Shown here: in pieces, positions 44,252-50,314 of the stretch
How the letters are laid out: every line of letters begins with the position of its first letter
Numbering within the stretch: position 1 is the first letter of the stretch
Source: Virgibacillus aidingensis
GTDB lineage: Bacteria; Bacillota; Bacilli; Bacillales; Amphibacillaceae
Length of the DNA stretch: 50,314 nt
Direction: 5' to 3'
Assembly: GCF_010994035.1 (NCBI RefSeq)
Contig: NZ_WIXN01000025.1
Span: forward strand, 1 to 50,314
Notes under the pieces: generated by a model
What the model saw: only the letters and a program-made list of their open reading frames with translations
The model's database searches: none
What the model was told of the DNA's origin: nothing
Translations under genes and position numbers: made by a program

Positions 44252-44280
44252 TTGACAAAATACCCGATGGGGTATAAGCT
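44252..44280 (+). promoter_or_regulatory. Promoter with CstR-type operator 4 (cstR unit)
   Basis: Perfect TTGACA (44252-44257) with a weak -10 (TAAGCT at 44275-44280, or TATAAG at 44273). The spacer holds ATACC-CGATGG-GGTAT (44260-44275), the most symmetric copy: ATACCC-GATG-GGGTAT. It is upstream of the regulator itself, so autoregulation is expected. Confidence 0.75.
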
Positions 44281-44326
44281 AATGTTAGCCAAAAAACAAA
44301 AGGCGGGTGAGCACCTGGGTGTTAAA

Positions 44327-44708
44327 ATGAGCATGATCGTCTTGGGTTTGCTATTGATTAATAATCAACTCCATTTTTAAAAGATATATACCTGTTTATG
44401 GAATTGCCTACATTGATTTTGATAAGATATATAGGAACACAGATGAAATTTTACTTGATGTCAGAGATTATCAGGCAGCCCATCGGTCACCGGTTGAAGG
44501 GACAGTAAATATCCCATATGCTTATTTAAGAAGAAACCATGGTGAAATGGAGAACAAAGAAATTTATCTCATGGCTTCAACGATGATGGGTATCAATTTA
44601 AGTGCACGGTTCCTTATTAAAAAGGGTTTCAACGTCAATGGATATTATATTAAACCCCAATCTAAAAAAACAATGAAAAATGCTGGTTTAAAAAAGGAGA
44701 GATACAGC
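44327..44708 (+). pseudogene. Rhodanese-like membrane protein, frameshifted
   Basis: A degraded small rhodanese-like gene. The first frame from the ATG at 44327 encodes a membrane helix (MSMIVLGLLLI) but stops at 44380. The next frame, open from 44358, continues with FKRYIPVYGIAYIDFD and LLDVRDYQAAHRSPVEGT, the typical second part. One extra base between 44358 and 44377 explains it. The catalytic Cys loop is replaced by YLMASTMMGIN, as in inactive rhodanese homologues of this type. It has no stop of its own and runs in frame into the regulator. Confidence 0.65.
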
Positions 44709-44969
44709 ATGGAATATACTGAACAAATGAAGAATAGAATGAAAAGAGTAGAAGGCCAGGTGAAAGGAATCCTGAGAATGATGGAAGAAAATAAAGAATG
44801 CAAAGATCTTGTCGTACAGATGTCTGCTGCAAGAAATGCACTGGATCGCGCCATCGGCCTTGTTGTAAGCTCAAATCTGGAGCAGTGTGTAAGAGATCAG
44901 ATAGAAAAAGGGGAAAGTACAGAAGATCATATACAGGAAGCTGTTAACCTGTTGGTAAAAAGCAGATAA
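44709..44969 (+). CDS. cstR: CsoR-family persulfide sensor, CstR-like
   Basis: An 86-aa all-helical CsoR/RcnR-family repressor starting MEYTEQMKNRMKRVEGQVKG. Cys31 (NKECKD) and Cys60 (LEQCV) are at the positions of the CstR persulfide-sensing pair. The CsoR copper-ligand His is Asn56 here (SSNLEQC), so copper sensing is unlikely. AAGGAGAG lies seven bases upstream of the ATG. It probably represses the surrounding sulfur genes at the ATACC-N6-GGTAT sites until persulfides link the two Cys. The upstream rhodanese remnant is in the same frame without a stop. Confidence 0.85.
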   Translation: MEYTEQMKNRMKRVEGQVKGILRMMEENKECKDLVVQMSAARNALDRAIGLVVSSNLEQCVRDQIEKGESTEDHIQEAVNLLVKSR

Positions 44970-44995
44970 AATATAGTCATTCACTATATTTTTTT
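44968..44995 (+). terminator. Terminator after cstR
   Basis: A/T-rich but perfect 10-bp stem AAAATATAGT/ACTATATTTT with a five-base loop and T-run, starting at the cstR stop. Confidence 0.7.
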
Positions 44996-45005
44996 AAGCC
45001 GAAAC

Positions 45006-45021
45006 ATACCCTTAGGCGTAT
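45006..45021 (+). promoter_or_regulatory. CstR-type operator 5 (dsrE unit)
   Basis: ATACC-CTTAGG-CGTAT, one mismatch from the consensus repeat, 53 bp upstream of the DsrE-family gene. No clear -35 was found. Confidence 0.6.
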
Positions 45022-45074
45022 GGGGAAATAAAGAAATATAAATACTAGATATGTAAAACAGAGAGGTGTACAAA

Positions 45075-45554
45075 ATGGGAGAAAAGAAATCAACTAATAT
45101 TATTTTGTTCAGCGGAGATTATGATAAAGCGATGGCAGCATTCATTATAGCAAATGGAGCTGCAGCTTATGATCATGATGTGACAGTTTTTGCAACATTT
45201 TGGGGGCTGAACGCCTTCAGAAAGAATGAACAGGTGATTACGAAAAAAGGGAAACTGGAGAGAATGTTTGAGAAAATGATGCCGCGAGGTGCAGATAACA
45301 TGGGTCTTTCCAATATGAACTTTGGCGGTATGGGACCTAAGATGATAAAGAATGTGATCAAAAAGCATAACGCGGTTCCATTGCCGGATTTAATTGATAT
45401 GGCAAAAGAGCAGGAAGTGAATCTCGTCGCCTGTACGATGACGATGGATCTATTGGGTCTGCAAAAAGAAGAATTAATAGAAGGCGTGGAATATGCAGGG
45501 GTTGCGGCATACTTGTCAGAAGCGGAAAACGGAAATGTAAATCTGTTTATTTAA
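45075..45554 (+). CDS. DsrE/DsrF-like sulfur carrier family protein
   Basis: A 159-aa protein of the DsrE/DsrE2 (peroxiredoxin-family-annotated) group: IILFSGDYDKAMAAFIIANG at the N-terminus, TVFATFWGLNAF, and a conserved Cys near residue 125 in LVACTMTMDLLG that would carry a persulfide. GAGAGGTG precedes the ATG at 45075. First gene of a unit with rhodanese, TusA-rhodanese and glutaredoxin genes. DsrE-type proteins relay sulfur to or from TusA. Confidence 0.85.
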   Translation: MGEKKSTNIILFSGDYDKAMAAFIIANGAAAYDHDVTVFATFWGLNAFRKNEQVITKKGKLERMFEKMMPRGADNMGLSNMNFGGMGPKMIKNVIKKHNAVPLPDLIDMAKEQEVNLVACTMTMDLLGLQKEELIEGVEYAGVAAYLSEAENGNVNLFI

Positions 45555-45586
45555 AGATAAACAAATGAAAGAAGGGGGATTAAAAT

Positions 45587-45886
45587 TTGAAAGAAATAAC
45601 AGCACGAGAGACAGAGAATTTATTGAAAGAGAACTCGAGTGATGCAATAATCCTGGACGTTCGTGAAAAAGATGAGGTTGCGGCAGGCATGATCCCGGGA
45701 GCAAAACACCTTCCTTTGGGAGAATTGCAAACACGGATGCCGGAGCTGGATAAAAACACAGAATATATTATTGTATGCAGATCTGGTAACCGCAGTGGGT
45801 TGGCCACACACTTGCTGAATGCAGCAGGATATAACGCGGTAAATATGGTTGGCGGGATGTTGGATTGGCAGGGTCCCTTAAAATAA
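45587..45886 (+). CDS. Single-domain rhodanese
   Basis: A 99-aa cytosolic sulfurtransferase with LDVREKDEV and active-site loop VCRSGNRS (Cys64). The start is TTG with AAGGGGG upstream. It is similar to the rhodanese half of the next gene (VREQAEYAFHHIPGAISIPL), suggesting a common origin. It lies 32 bp after dsrE and 24 bp before the TusA-rhodanese gene. It would transfer sulfane sulfur between low-molecular persulfides and protein carriers. Confidence 0.88.
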   Translation: MKEITARETENLLKENSSDAIILDVREKDEVAAGMIPGAKHLPLGELQTRMPELDKNTEYIIVCRSGNRSGLATHLLNAAGYNAVNMVGGMLDWQGPLK

Positions 45887-45910
45887 TTCAGACTTGGGAG
45901 GTTATAGAAA

Positions 45911-46468
45911 ATGATTAAAACAGACAATGTGCTGGATGCAAAAGGTCTGGCATGTCCGATGCCGATCGTTAAAACAAAGAAAGCGGTGAAGGAACTCCTG
46001 CCGGGTCAGGTAGTGGAAGTCCAGGCAACAGATAAAGGATCCACCGCAGATTTGCAGGCATGGGCCAAAAGCGCCGGACATCAGTATTTGGGAACAGTGG
46101 AGGAAGGTAACGTATTAAAACATTATGTAAGAAAAGCAAGCAGTGCAGAAGAAAAAGAGGAAATAAAACATCCTCATGTCATTAAAAATGATGAGTTGCA
46201 GAACAAATTGAATGCTAAAGAAGATATTGTTGTTGTTGACGTCCGCGAGCAGGCAGAGTATGCATTCCATCATATTCCAGGAGCGATTTCCATACCTCTT
46301 GGGGAGCTGGAAAGCCGTCTGGAAGAACTGAATAAAGAGGATGATGTATATGTCGTTTGCCGTACGGGCAACCGAAGTGACTTAGCTGCACAAAAGCTTG
46401 CTGAAAAAGGTTTCTCAAAGGTAACAAATGTCATTCCCGGGATGAGTCAGTGGGAAAATAATCAGTAA
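45911..46468 (+). CDS. TusA-rhodanese fusion protein
   Basis: A 185-aa two-domain sulfur carrier: TusA/SirA-like domain (residues 5-75, LACPMPIV with Cys15), a short charged linker, then rhodanese (90-183, VCRTGNRS with Cys150). It resembles part of Staphylococcus aureus CstA, which links rhodanese, TusA and DsrE domains; here DsrE is a separate gene. The TusA domain shares a nearly identical N-terminus (VLDAKGLACPMPIV) with the single TusA at 47963. It probably passes persulfide sulfur between its two Cys. Confidence 0.9.
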   Translation: MIKTDNVLDAKGLACPMPIVKTKKAVKELLPGQVVEVQATDKGSTADLQAWAKSAGHQYLGTVEEGNVLKHYVRKASSAEEKEEIKHPHVIKNDELQNKLNAKEDIVVVDVREQAEYAFHHIPGAISIPLGELESRLEELNKEDDVYVVCRTGNRSDLAAQKLAEKGFSKVTNVIPGMSQWENNQ

Positions 46469-46482
46469 AGGGGGGATAAAAC

Positions 46483-46713
46483 TTGAATGAGATTACAGTA
46501 TATACAACAACCACCTGTCCATTTTGTGTCATGACGAAGAACTTTTTATCCGAAAATAATATACCTTTTAAAGAAATAAATGTGGAGCACAGTCCGGAAA
46601 TGATGAAATATGTGGTTTCCCAAACAGGTCAAATGGGTGTGCCGCAAACAGAAGTTAACGGGTCATGGGTTATTGGGTTTGATCCGGAACGTATAAAAGA
46701 GGAATTAAAATAA
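46483..46713 (+). CDS. Glutaredoxin family protein
   Basis: A 76-aa protein with a CPFC redox motif (Cys12, Cys15), the TVPQ-like segment MGVPQTEV and a C-terminal VIGFDPERI replacing the usual GGxD. The start is TTG with AAAGGGGGG upstream; a nearby ATG is out of frame. Fourth gene of the dsrE unit. It could reduce protein persulfides or mixed disulfides formed by the carriers. Confidence 0.85.
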   Translation: MNEITVYTTTTCPFCVMTKNFLSENNIPFKEINVEHSPEMMKYVVSQTGQMGVPQTEVNGSWVIGFDPERIKEELK

Positions 46714-46781
46714 ATAAATAAATGGGATAAGTAATTTAATCGGAAAGTAGCATAAGAAAATAAAAATTTTTAATTAAAAAT

Positions 46782-46797
46782 ATACCTTAGGGGGTAA
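46782..46797 (+). promoter_or_regulatory. CstR-type operator 6, overlapping the ribosome site
   Basis: ATACC-TTAGGG-GGTAA ends five bases before the ATG at 46803, and its AGGGGG would also be the ribosome binding site of the dioxygenase gene. A bound repressor here would act as a roadblock. The match could partly reflect the ribosome site itself. Confidence 0.5.
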
Positions 46798-46802
46798 AGT
46801 AA

Positions 46803-47930
46803 ATGTCTATGAAAGCAATGAGCTCAAAAGAAGTTGCAAAAAAAGTGATGAACAAAGAGGAACTTTTTATACTGGATGTACGCAACGCGGATGAATTTGA
46901 GGATTGGAAAATTGAAGGGGATCATTTTCAGCATTTGAATGTGCCGTATTTTGAACTGCTTGATGGGGTGGATGGAATCATGGATCAGATTCCTGACGAT
47001 AAAGAATTATTGGTCGTTTGTGCCAAAGAAGGGTCATCTATCATGGTGGCAGAAATGCTTGCCGAAAAAGGTCTTGACGTGTCCTATCTGGAAGGTGGCA
47101 TGAAGGCATGGAGCGAGCATATGGAGCCGGTTAAAGTTGGAGAACTGAGCAATGGCGGTGAAATGTACCAATTTGTCCGTCTTGGAAAAGGCTGCTTGTC
47201 CTATATGGTCGTATCCGGTGGAGAAGCTGCAGTTATTGATGCTACACGTATGACAGATATTTTCACAGGATTTGCAAAAGAAAAAGGTGTAAAAATCACG
47301 CATGTATTGGATACGCATTTGCATGCCGATCATATTTCAGGCGGTAGAGCCATTGCAAAAGAAACTGGGGGAACGTACTGGCTGCCACCGAAAGATGCCG
47401 GGGAAGTGGTTTTTGATTACCAGCCATTAAACGATAATGATGAGATTACGATTGGCAATATATCCATTAACATTCATGCATTGTATTCACCGGGACACAC
47501 GATCGGTTCAACATCATTTGTTGTGGATGGAAAATATTTGCTGACCGGAGATATTCTATTTATTGATTCCATCGGAAGACCTGACCTTGCAGGTTTGGCT
47601 GATGACTGGGTTGGTGACCTGAGGGAAACACTTTACAAGCGTTACCGTGAGCTCTCGGAAGAACTGATTGTACTTCCTGCCCACTTCATGATTATTGAAG
47701 AGTTAAATGATGATGGCAGCGTAGCAGAGAAGCTCGGAACCTTGTTTGCTGAGAACCACGGGTTAAATATAGAGGATGAAGAGAAGTTTCGTAAAATTGT
47801 TACGGAAAATCTGCCACCGCAGCCAAATGCCTATAAAGAAATCCGTCAGACAAATATGGGCAAAATTACTCCAGATGAGGATACACAACGGGAAATGGAA
47901 ATTGGTCCTAACCGTTGTGCGGTAAGATAA
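46803..47930 (+). CDS. Rhodanese-MBL persulfide dioxygenase
   Basis: A 375-aa fusion: N-terminal rhodanese (1-105, VVCAKEGSS with Cys73), then an ETHE1-type metallo-beta-lactamase fold (about 115-345). Fe(II)-site residues are visible: THLHADH (His172, His174, Asp176, His177), His232 in SPGHT and Asp250 in LLTGD; GRPDLAG is in the usual post-metal loop. ETHE1/CstB-type enzymes oxidise low-molecular persulfides to sulfite or thiosulfate. The domain order (rhodanese first) differs from S. aureus CstB, where the dioxygenase comes first, so the cstB name is not used. Confidence 0.88.
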   Translation: MSMKAMSSKEVAKKVMNKEELFILDVRNADEFEDWKIEGDHFQHLNVPYFELLDGVDGIMDQIPDDKELLVVCAKEGSSIMVAEMLAEKGLDVSYLEGGMKAWSEHMEPVKVGELSNGGEMYQFVRLGKGCLSYMVVSGGEAAVIDATRMTDIFTGFAKEKGVKITHVLDTHLHADHISGGRAIAKETGGTYWLPPKDAGEVVFDYQPLNDNDEITIGNISINIHALYSPGHTIGSTSFVVDGKYLLTGDILFIDSIGRPDLAGLADDWVGDLRETLYKRYRELSEELIVLPAHFMIIEELNDDGSVAEKLGTLFAENHGLNIEDEEKFRKIVTENLPPQPNAYKEIRQTNMGKITPDEDTQREMEIGPNRCAVR

Positions 47931-47962
47931 TTATTTTAAATTTGAAAGGGGTGACTGTAAGG

Positions 47963-48190
47963 ATGAATTCAGATAAAGTATTGGATGCAAAAGGTCTGGC
48001 ATGTCCGATGCCGATCGTCAGAGCGAAAAAGGCAATCACAGATATGGAAGCAGGACAGGTGCTGGAAATTCATGCAACGGATCAAGGGTCAAAGACAGAT
48101 ATCGCTGCATGGGCAAAATCCAGCGGCCATGAGCTGCTCAAAGATACAGATGAAGGCGGCGTATTCAAATTTTGGGTTAAAAAGAATTAA
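47963..48190 (+). CDS. TusA family sulfur carrier
   Basis: A 75-aa TusA/SirA-like protein with LACPMPIV (Cys14) and IAAWAKSSGHEL. AAAGGGGTGA lies nine bases upstream of the ATG. It follows the dioxygenase gene by 32 bp and closes the island. It is nearly a copy of the TusA half of the 45911 gene. It probably accepts persulfide sulfur from the rhodanese domains. Confidence 0.88.
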   Translation: MNSDKVLDAKGLACPMPIVRAKKAITDMEAGQVLEIHATDQGSKTDIAAWAKSSGHELLKDTDEGGVFKFWVKKN

Positions 48191-48196
48191 AGGAAT

Positions 48197-48220
48197 GGGG
48201 ACCGTAATGGTTCCCTTTTT
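48197..48220 (+). terminator. Terminator of the sulfur island
   Basis: GGGGACC pairs with GGTTCCC (one G-T pair) around a five-base loop, then TTTTT, six bases after the tusA stop. Confidence 0.8.
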
Positions 48221-48738
48221 CCTTATTGGAACATTTTAGCAGGACTATTATTTAACGCAGAAGATGTTCTTAATAAACTTTAATAAATAAAGGGAGAATC
48301 AGTCTATCCTGCAACGTCAATACATGCATATAATTTCAAGCAATTTAGGATAATTGCCAGTATTAAAATGCCAAAAAAAAAGAATGTGAAGAAAAGAAAA
48401 GCTTCCAAGTATGGTTGCAATAAGATAAACAAAGACAGAGAGAGGCATCATCGGGCTCAGTAGCACCAAAAACAAATGTTACTTCTTTGGGATTTTCAGT
48501 AGGTTATGTCTGTTTCAAATAAATAGCTTCCTTATATTTTTTATATTACTGTCAGGGGTTTATAAATATATTTGCATCAAAAACCTATGAAGCGATTGAA
48601 AATACAAGTGCTGGTTTTTGAAAAAAACTTGATATGACTATTTCATATTGTATTGTGTGATTTATAAAAATATTATTGCAGAGAAAGAAAGAAAAGTGTA
48701 CATTAGAATTAATAATTTAATTGTAATGAGGTGGTGCA
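48221..48738. other. Intergenic region, nothing recognised
   Basis: About 500 A/T-rich bases between tusA and the sortase gene. A 31-codon basic frame from the ATG at 48368 (MPKKKNVKKRKASKYG) ends at 48463 but has no ribosome site and may be a remnant. No operator copy of the sulfur island was seen here. Confidence 0.4.
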
Positions 48739-49332
48739 GTGCTAAAATTCTTTTCCCGCCTATTCATTATTGCGGGGGTTTCCTTATTAGCATTTGGCGG
48801 CTATCAACTGTGGAGTTCTTCGCAAAAAGAGGAAGAAAGACTTGCTGAAGCACATGCGATGCTTTCAACAGATAATCAAGCATCCGGGGAAATTAAAAAA
48901 GAAAACGTGGAAGACATAGTGTATGAAAATGGGGAAACCATTGGCTTACTTTATATACCTAAATTGGATCGTGAAATTCCGATTGTTGAAGGGACAGACG
49001 AAGAGGAACTTGCTCAGGGCGTCGGCCATTATCATGACACTGGTTTACCCGGTCAAAACCGGCAAATTCTTCTTTCAGGTCACAGAGATACTGTTTTCAG
49101 GGATTTTGGCGAACTGGAGCATGGTGACAAATTTCATGTGAAGATGGAATATGGAACGTATATATATGAAATAAGAGACCATGAAATCGTTGAAGCAGAT
49201 AACACGACAGTGATCGATCCATCCCGCAAAGACGAATATTTGACCGTCTCAACATGTTATCCATTTTCGATGGTCGGAAGTGCGCCTGACCGCTATGTAT
49301 TGTATGCATATCCAAGTGAAGTTGTCCAATGA
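48739..49332 (+). CDS. Class D sortase
   Basis: A 197-aa membrane-anchored transpeptidase: N-terminal helix (residues 5-25), then the sortase beta-barrel with catalytic His (LLSGHRDTVF), Cys (TVSTCYPF) and Arg (PDRYVLYA). The TVSTC instead of TLSTC is a mild variant. The start is GTG with ATGAGGTGG upstream. No protein with an LPxTG-like sorting signal is encoded in the window, so the substrate lies elsewhere. Monocistronic. Confidence 0.88.
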   Translation: MLKFFSRLFIIAGVSLLAFGGYQLWSSSQKEEERLAEAHAMLSTDNQASGEIKKENVEDIVYENGETIGLLYIPKLDREIPIVEGTDEEELAQGVGHYHDTGLPGQNRQILLSGHRDTVFRDFGELEHGDKFHVKMEYGTYIYEIRDHEIVEADNTTVIDPSRKDEYLTVSTCYPFSMVGSAPDRYVLYAYPSEVVQ

Positions 49333-49371
49333 AGCATATAAATAAGCTCTTATTTAAATAAATTTTAACTG

Positions 49372-49408
49372 AAATGAGTTGGAGGAATTTCTTCCAGCTC
49401 ATTTTTTT
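49372..49408 (+). terminator. Terminator after sortase gene
   Basis: Stem AAATGAGTTGGAGGAA with TTCTTCCAGCTCATTT (minor mismatches), followed by T residues. Confidence 0.75.
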
Positions 49409-49717
49409 AACCACATTAAATTAAAAAACACCTGAAACAGCCGGCATTAAGTTTTCATAAGAGGATTTCCTGCTGTATTAAAAGACAAGGAAAAATAATA
49501 TGCCTTGTTTTTAAAAAGAAAAAGATGGTTTCATCAAAATTTCACATTCGGCAAATATGATAGGAACTGATGGAAAAAATAGCTGATTCACAACGATTTT
49601 ATAGAGCAGGGAATTTAATTTTCATTTCCAACTTAAGGGGTTTTTTCACATGCATGGTCAGTGAAATGATTACAAAGCCTGGAAATGTTAAAAGAGAATC
49701 CAACTGGAGGTATTAAC
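49409..49717. other. Intergenic region, nothing recognised
   Basis: About 300 A/T-rich bases before the redoxin remnant. TGGAGGT at 49705-49711 is the ribosome site of that gene. No other element was identified. Confidence 0.4.
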
Positions 49718-49939
49718 GTGAAAAAATGGATGATTATTATTGTTTTGCTGGGAGCAGTTGCCTGGGTCATTTCCGATTTTATTACAAACAGCAATTCCGA
49801 TAATTCAACATCTGAAGAAGCTGATTCCGAGTCAGAGATTGAGGTTGGTTTGGATGCGGGACAATTGGCACCGGACTTTGAGTTACAGACAGTCAGTGGG
49901 GAAACAGTAAGATTATCCGACTTTCGAGGTGAAAAGGTT
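49718..49939 (+). pseudogene. Redoxin (ResA/TlpA-like), truncated by IS insertion
   Basis: The N-terminal 74 codons or so of a membrane-anchored thioredoxin-like protein: helix (WMIIIVLLGAVAWVI), a Ser/Glu/Asp-rich linker, then GQLAPDFELQTVSGETVRLS and DFRGEKVL, the start of an AhpC/TSA-type redoxin. In intact relatives this continues into the CxxC active site. Here the similarity stops at about 49939 and TAA follows at 49946. GTG start with TGGAGGT upstream. The rest presumably lies beyond the insertion, outside the window. Confidence 0.75.
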
Positions 49940-50314
49940 CTGTACTAAGCTAGACCAGTAAATATTTGGGATTTACTGGAAGATATTCAAAGGATGCAGA
50001 AGCAGTTTTTATGCTTCATCTATCAACGCTCCTTTTGGCGTGTAAATTTGGTTTTTGCGTAGTAGCGCATCAACCAAACGCACAAATTTTCTTGCGGTTA
50101 GGGCGAGTGCTCTTTTATGTTGGTGTTTGGGTACTTCCTGATACTTTCTCGCGTAATAGGCACTGTATTCGGGAATTTGCCTTCTTATCGAGTTGGCGGC
50201 TTCAACCAGATAATATCTCAAATATTGGTTCCCGTTCCGCGACAAGGAAGTATCGTCTGCCGTGAATCGTCCTGATTGATGTTTACGCCAATACAGCCCG
50301 GCGTATTTGGCAAT
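49940..50314 (-). mobile_element. IS110-family insertion sequence, partial
   Basis: From the break in the redoxin gene to the window edge. It holds the 3' part of an IS110-family transposase on the minus strand and about 70 non-coding bases between the transposase stop and the junction. IS110 elements lack classical inverted repeats, and none are visible here. The other end is outside the window. Confidence 0.75.
50009..50314 (-). CDS. IS110-family transposase, C-terminal part
   Basis: The last 101 codons of a DEDD-type IS110 transposase; the frame stays open to the window edge. The C-terminal Transposase_20 region is recognised by GNQYLRYYLVEAANSIRRQ and the later HKRALALTARKFVRLVDALL; the conserved Ser lies upstream in SLSRNG. 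The element cuts the redoxin gene and is read opposite to it. Active or not cannot be judged from the fragment. Confidence 0.85.
   Translation of the reverse strand: MAKYAGLYWRKHQSGRFTADDTSLSRNGNQYLRYYLVEAANSIRRQIPEYSAYYARKYQEVPKHQHKRALALTARKFVRLVDALLRKNQIYTPKGALIDEA

Noticed and set aside
44547-44969. 140-aa version of the CsoR-family protein as the true gene
   Set aside because: The first 54 codons are the rhodanese remnant; the AAGGAG-type site points to the ATG at 44709.
44709-44969. Copper repressor CsoR
   Set aside because: The His ligand of the Cys-His-Cys copper site is Asn, and the neighbours are sulfur-transfer genes rather than copA/copZ.
48368-48463. 31-aa basic peptide gene
   Set aside because: No ribosome site and no conservation evidence; mentioned only as a possible remnant.

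Overview
The window looks like chromosome from a low-GC, endospore-forming member of the Bacillaceae. The reasons are two complete gerA-type germinant-receptor operons, several DUF3231 proteins, AGGAGG-type ribosome binding sites, many TTG starts, a FIMAH-domain secreted peptidase, and DUF378, DUF2619 and KGG-repeat stress proteins. No rRNA, tRNA or CRISPR array was seen. A BCCT transporter fits a salt-tolerant relative, but the species cannot be named from sequence alone.

Layout. 1-131: tandem 21-bp repeats. 442-7169: secreted M14 carboxypeptidase, small CxxC redox protein, LysR regulator, DUF378 membrane protein, cytosolic-type gamma-glutamyltransferase. 7334-9318 (minus): a proteasome-like Ntn hydrolase, an unannotated 52-aa basic protein and a KGG-repeat stress protein. 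9550-21721: atypical BCCT transporter, DUF2619, an ssuABC-type importer, DUF3231, MFS exporter, YitT, HAD phosphatase, flavin reductase-like protein, DUF2071, glutamate-synthase-like FMN protein and a membrane protein. 21731-35345: tandem DUF3231 paralogues, ger operon 1 (A-B-C plus a tiny membrane protein), amidase, AbgT transporter, ger operon 2 on the other strand. 35691-39734: an RND/MMPL exporter interrupted by two frame changes, followed by a TetR gene; a near-perfect palindrome overlaps its promoter. 40125-48222: a sulfane-sulfur (persulfide) detoxification island. 48739-50314: class D sortase, then a redoxin gene cut by an IS110-family element that runs off the right edge.

The sulfur island is the best-supported system. 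The regulator at 44709-44969 has Cys31 and Cys60 and lacks the CsoR copper-ligand His (Asn56 instead), which is the CstR persulfide-sensor pattern. Six copies of an ATACC-N6-GGTAT inverted repeat lie upstream of its transcription units: rhodanese/methyltransferase/DUF302; SulP transporter plus beta-carbonic anhydrase; rhodanese fragment plus cstR; DsrE/rhodanese/TusA-rhodanese/glutaredoxin; and the rhodanese-MBL persulfide dioxygenase plus TusA. The genes would accept, relay (rhodanese, TusA, DsrE) and oxidise (MBL dioxygenase) persulfide sulfur; SulP may export the resulting sulfur oxyanion or import bicarbonate for the carbonic anhydrase.

The least-described element is the 421-aa Ntn-hydrolase-like protein. 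The start favoured by its ribosome binding site leaves Met-Thr at the N-terminus, and Asp and Lys occur close to the spacing of proteasome beta subunits.
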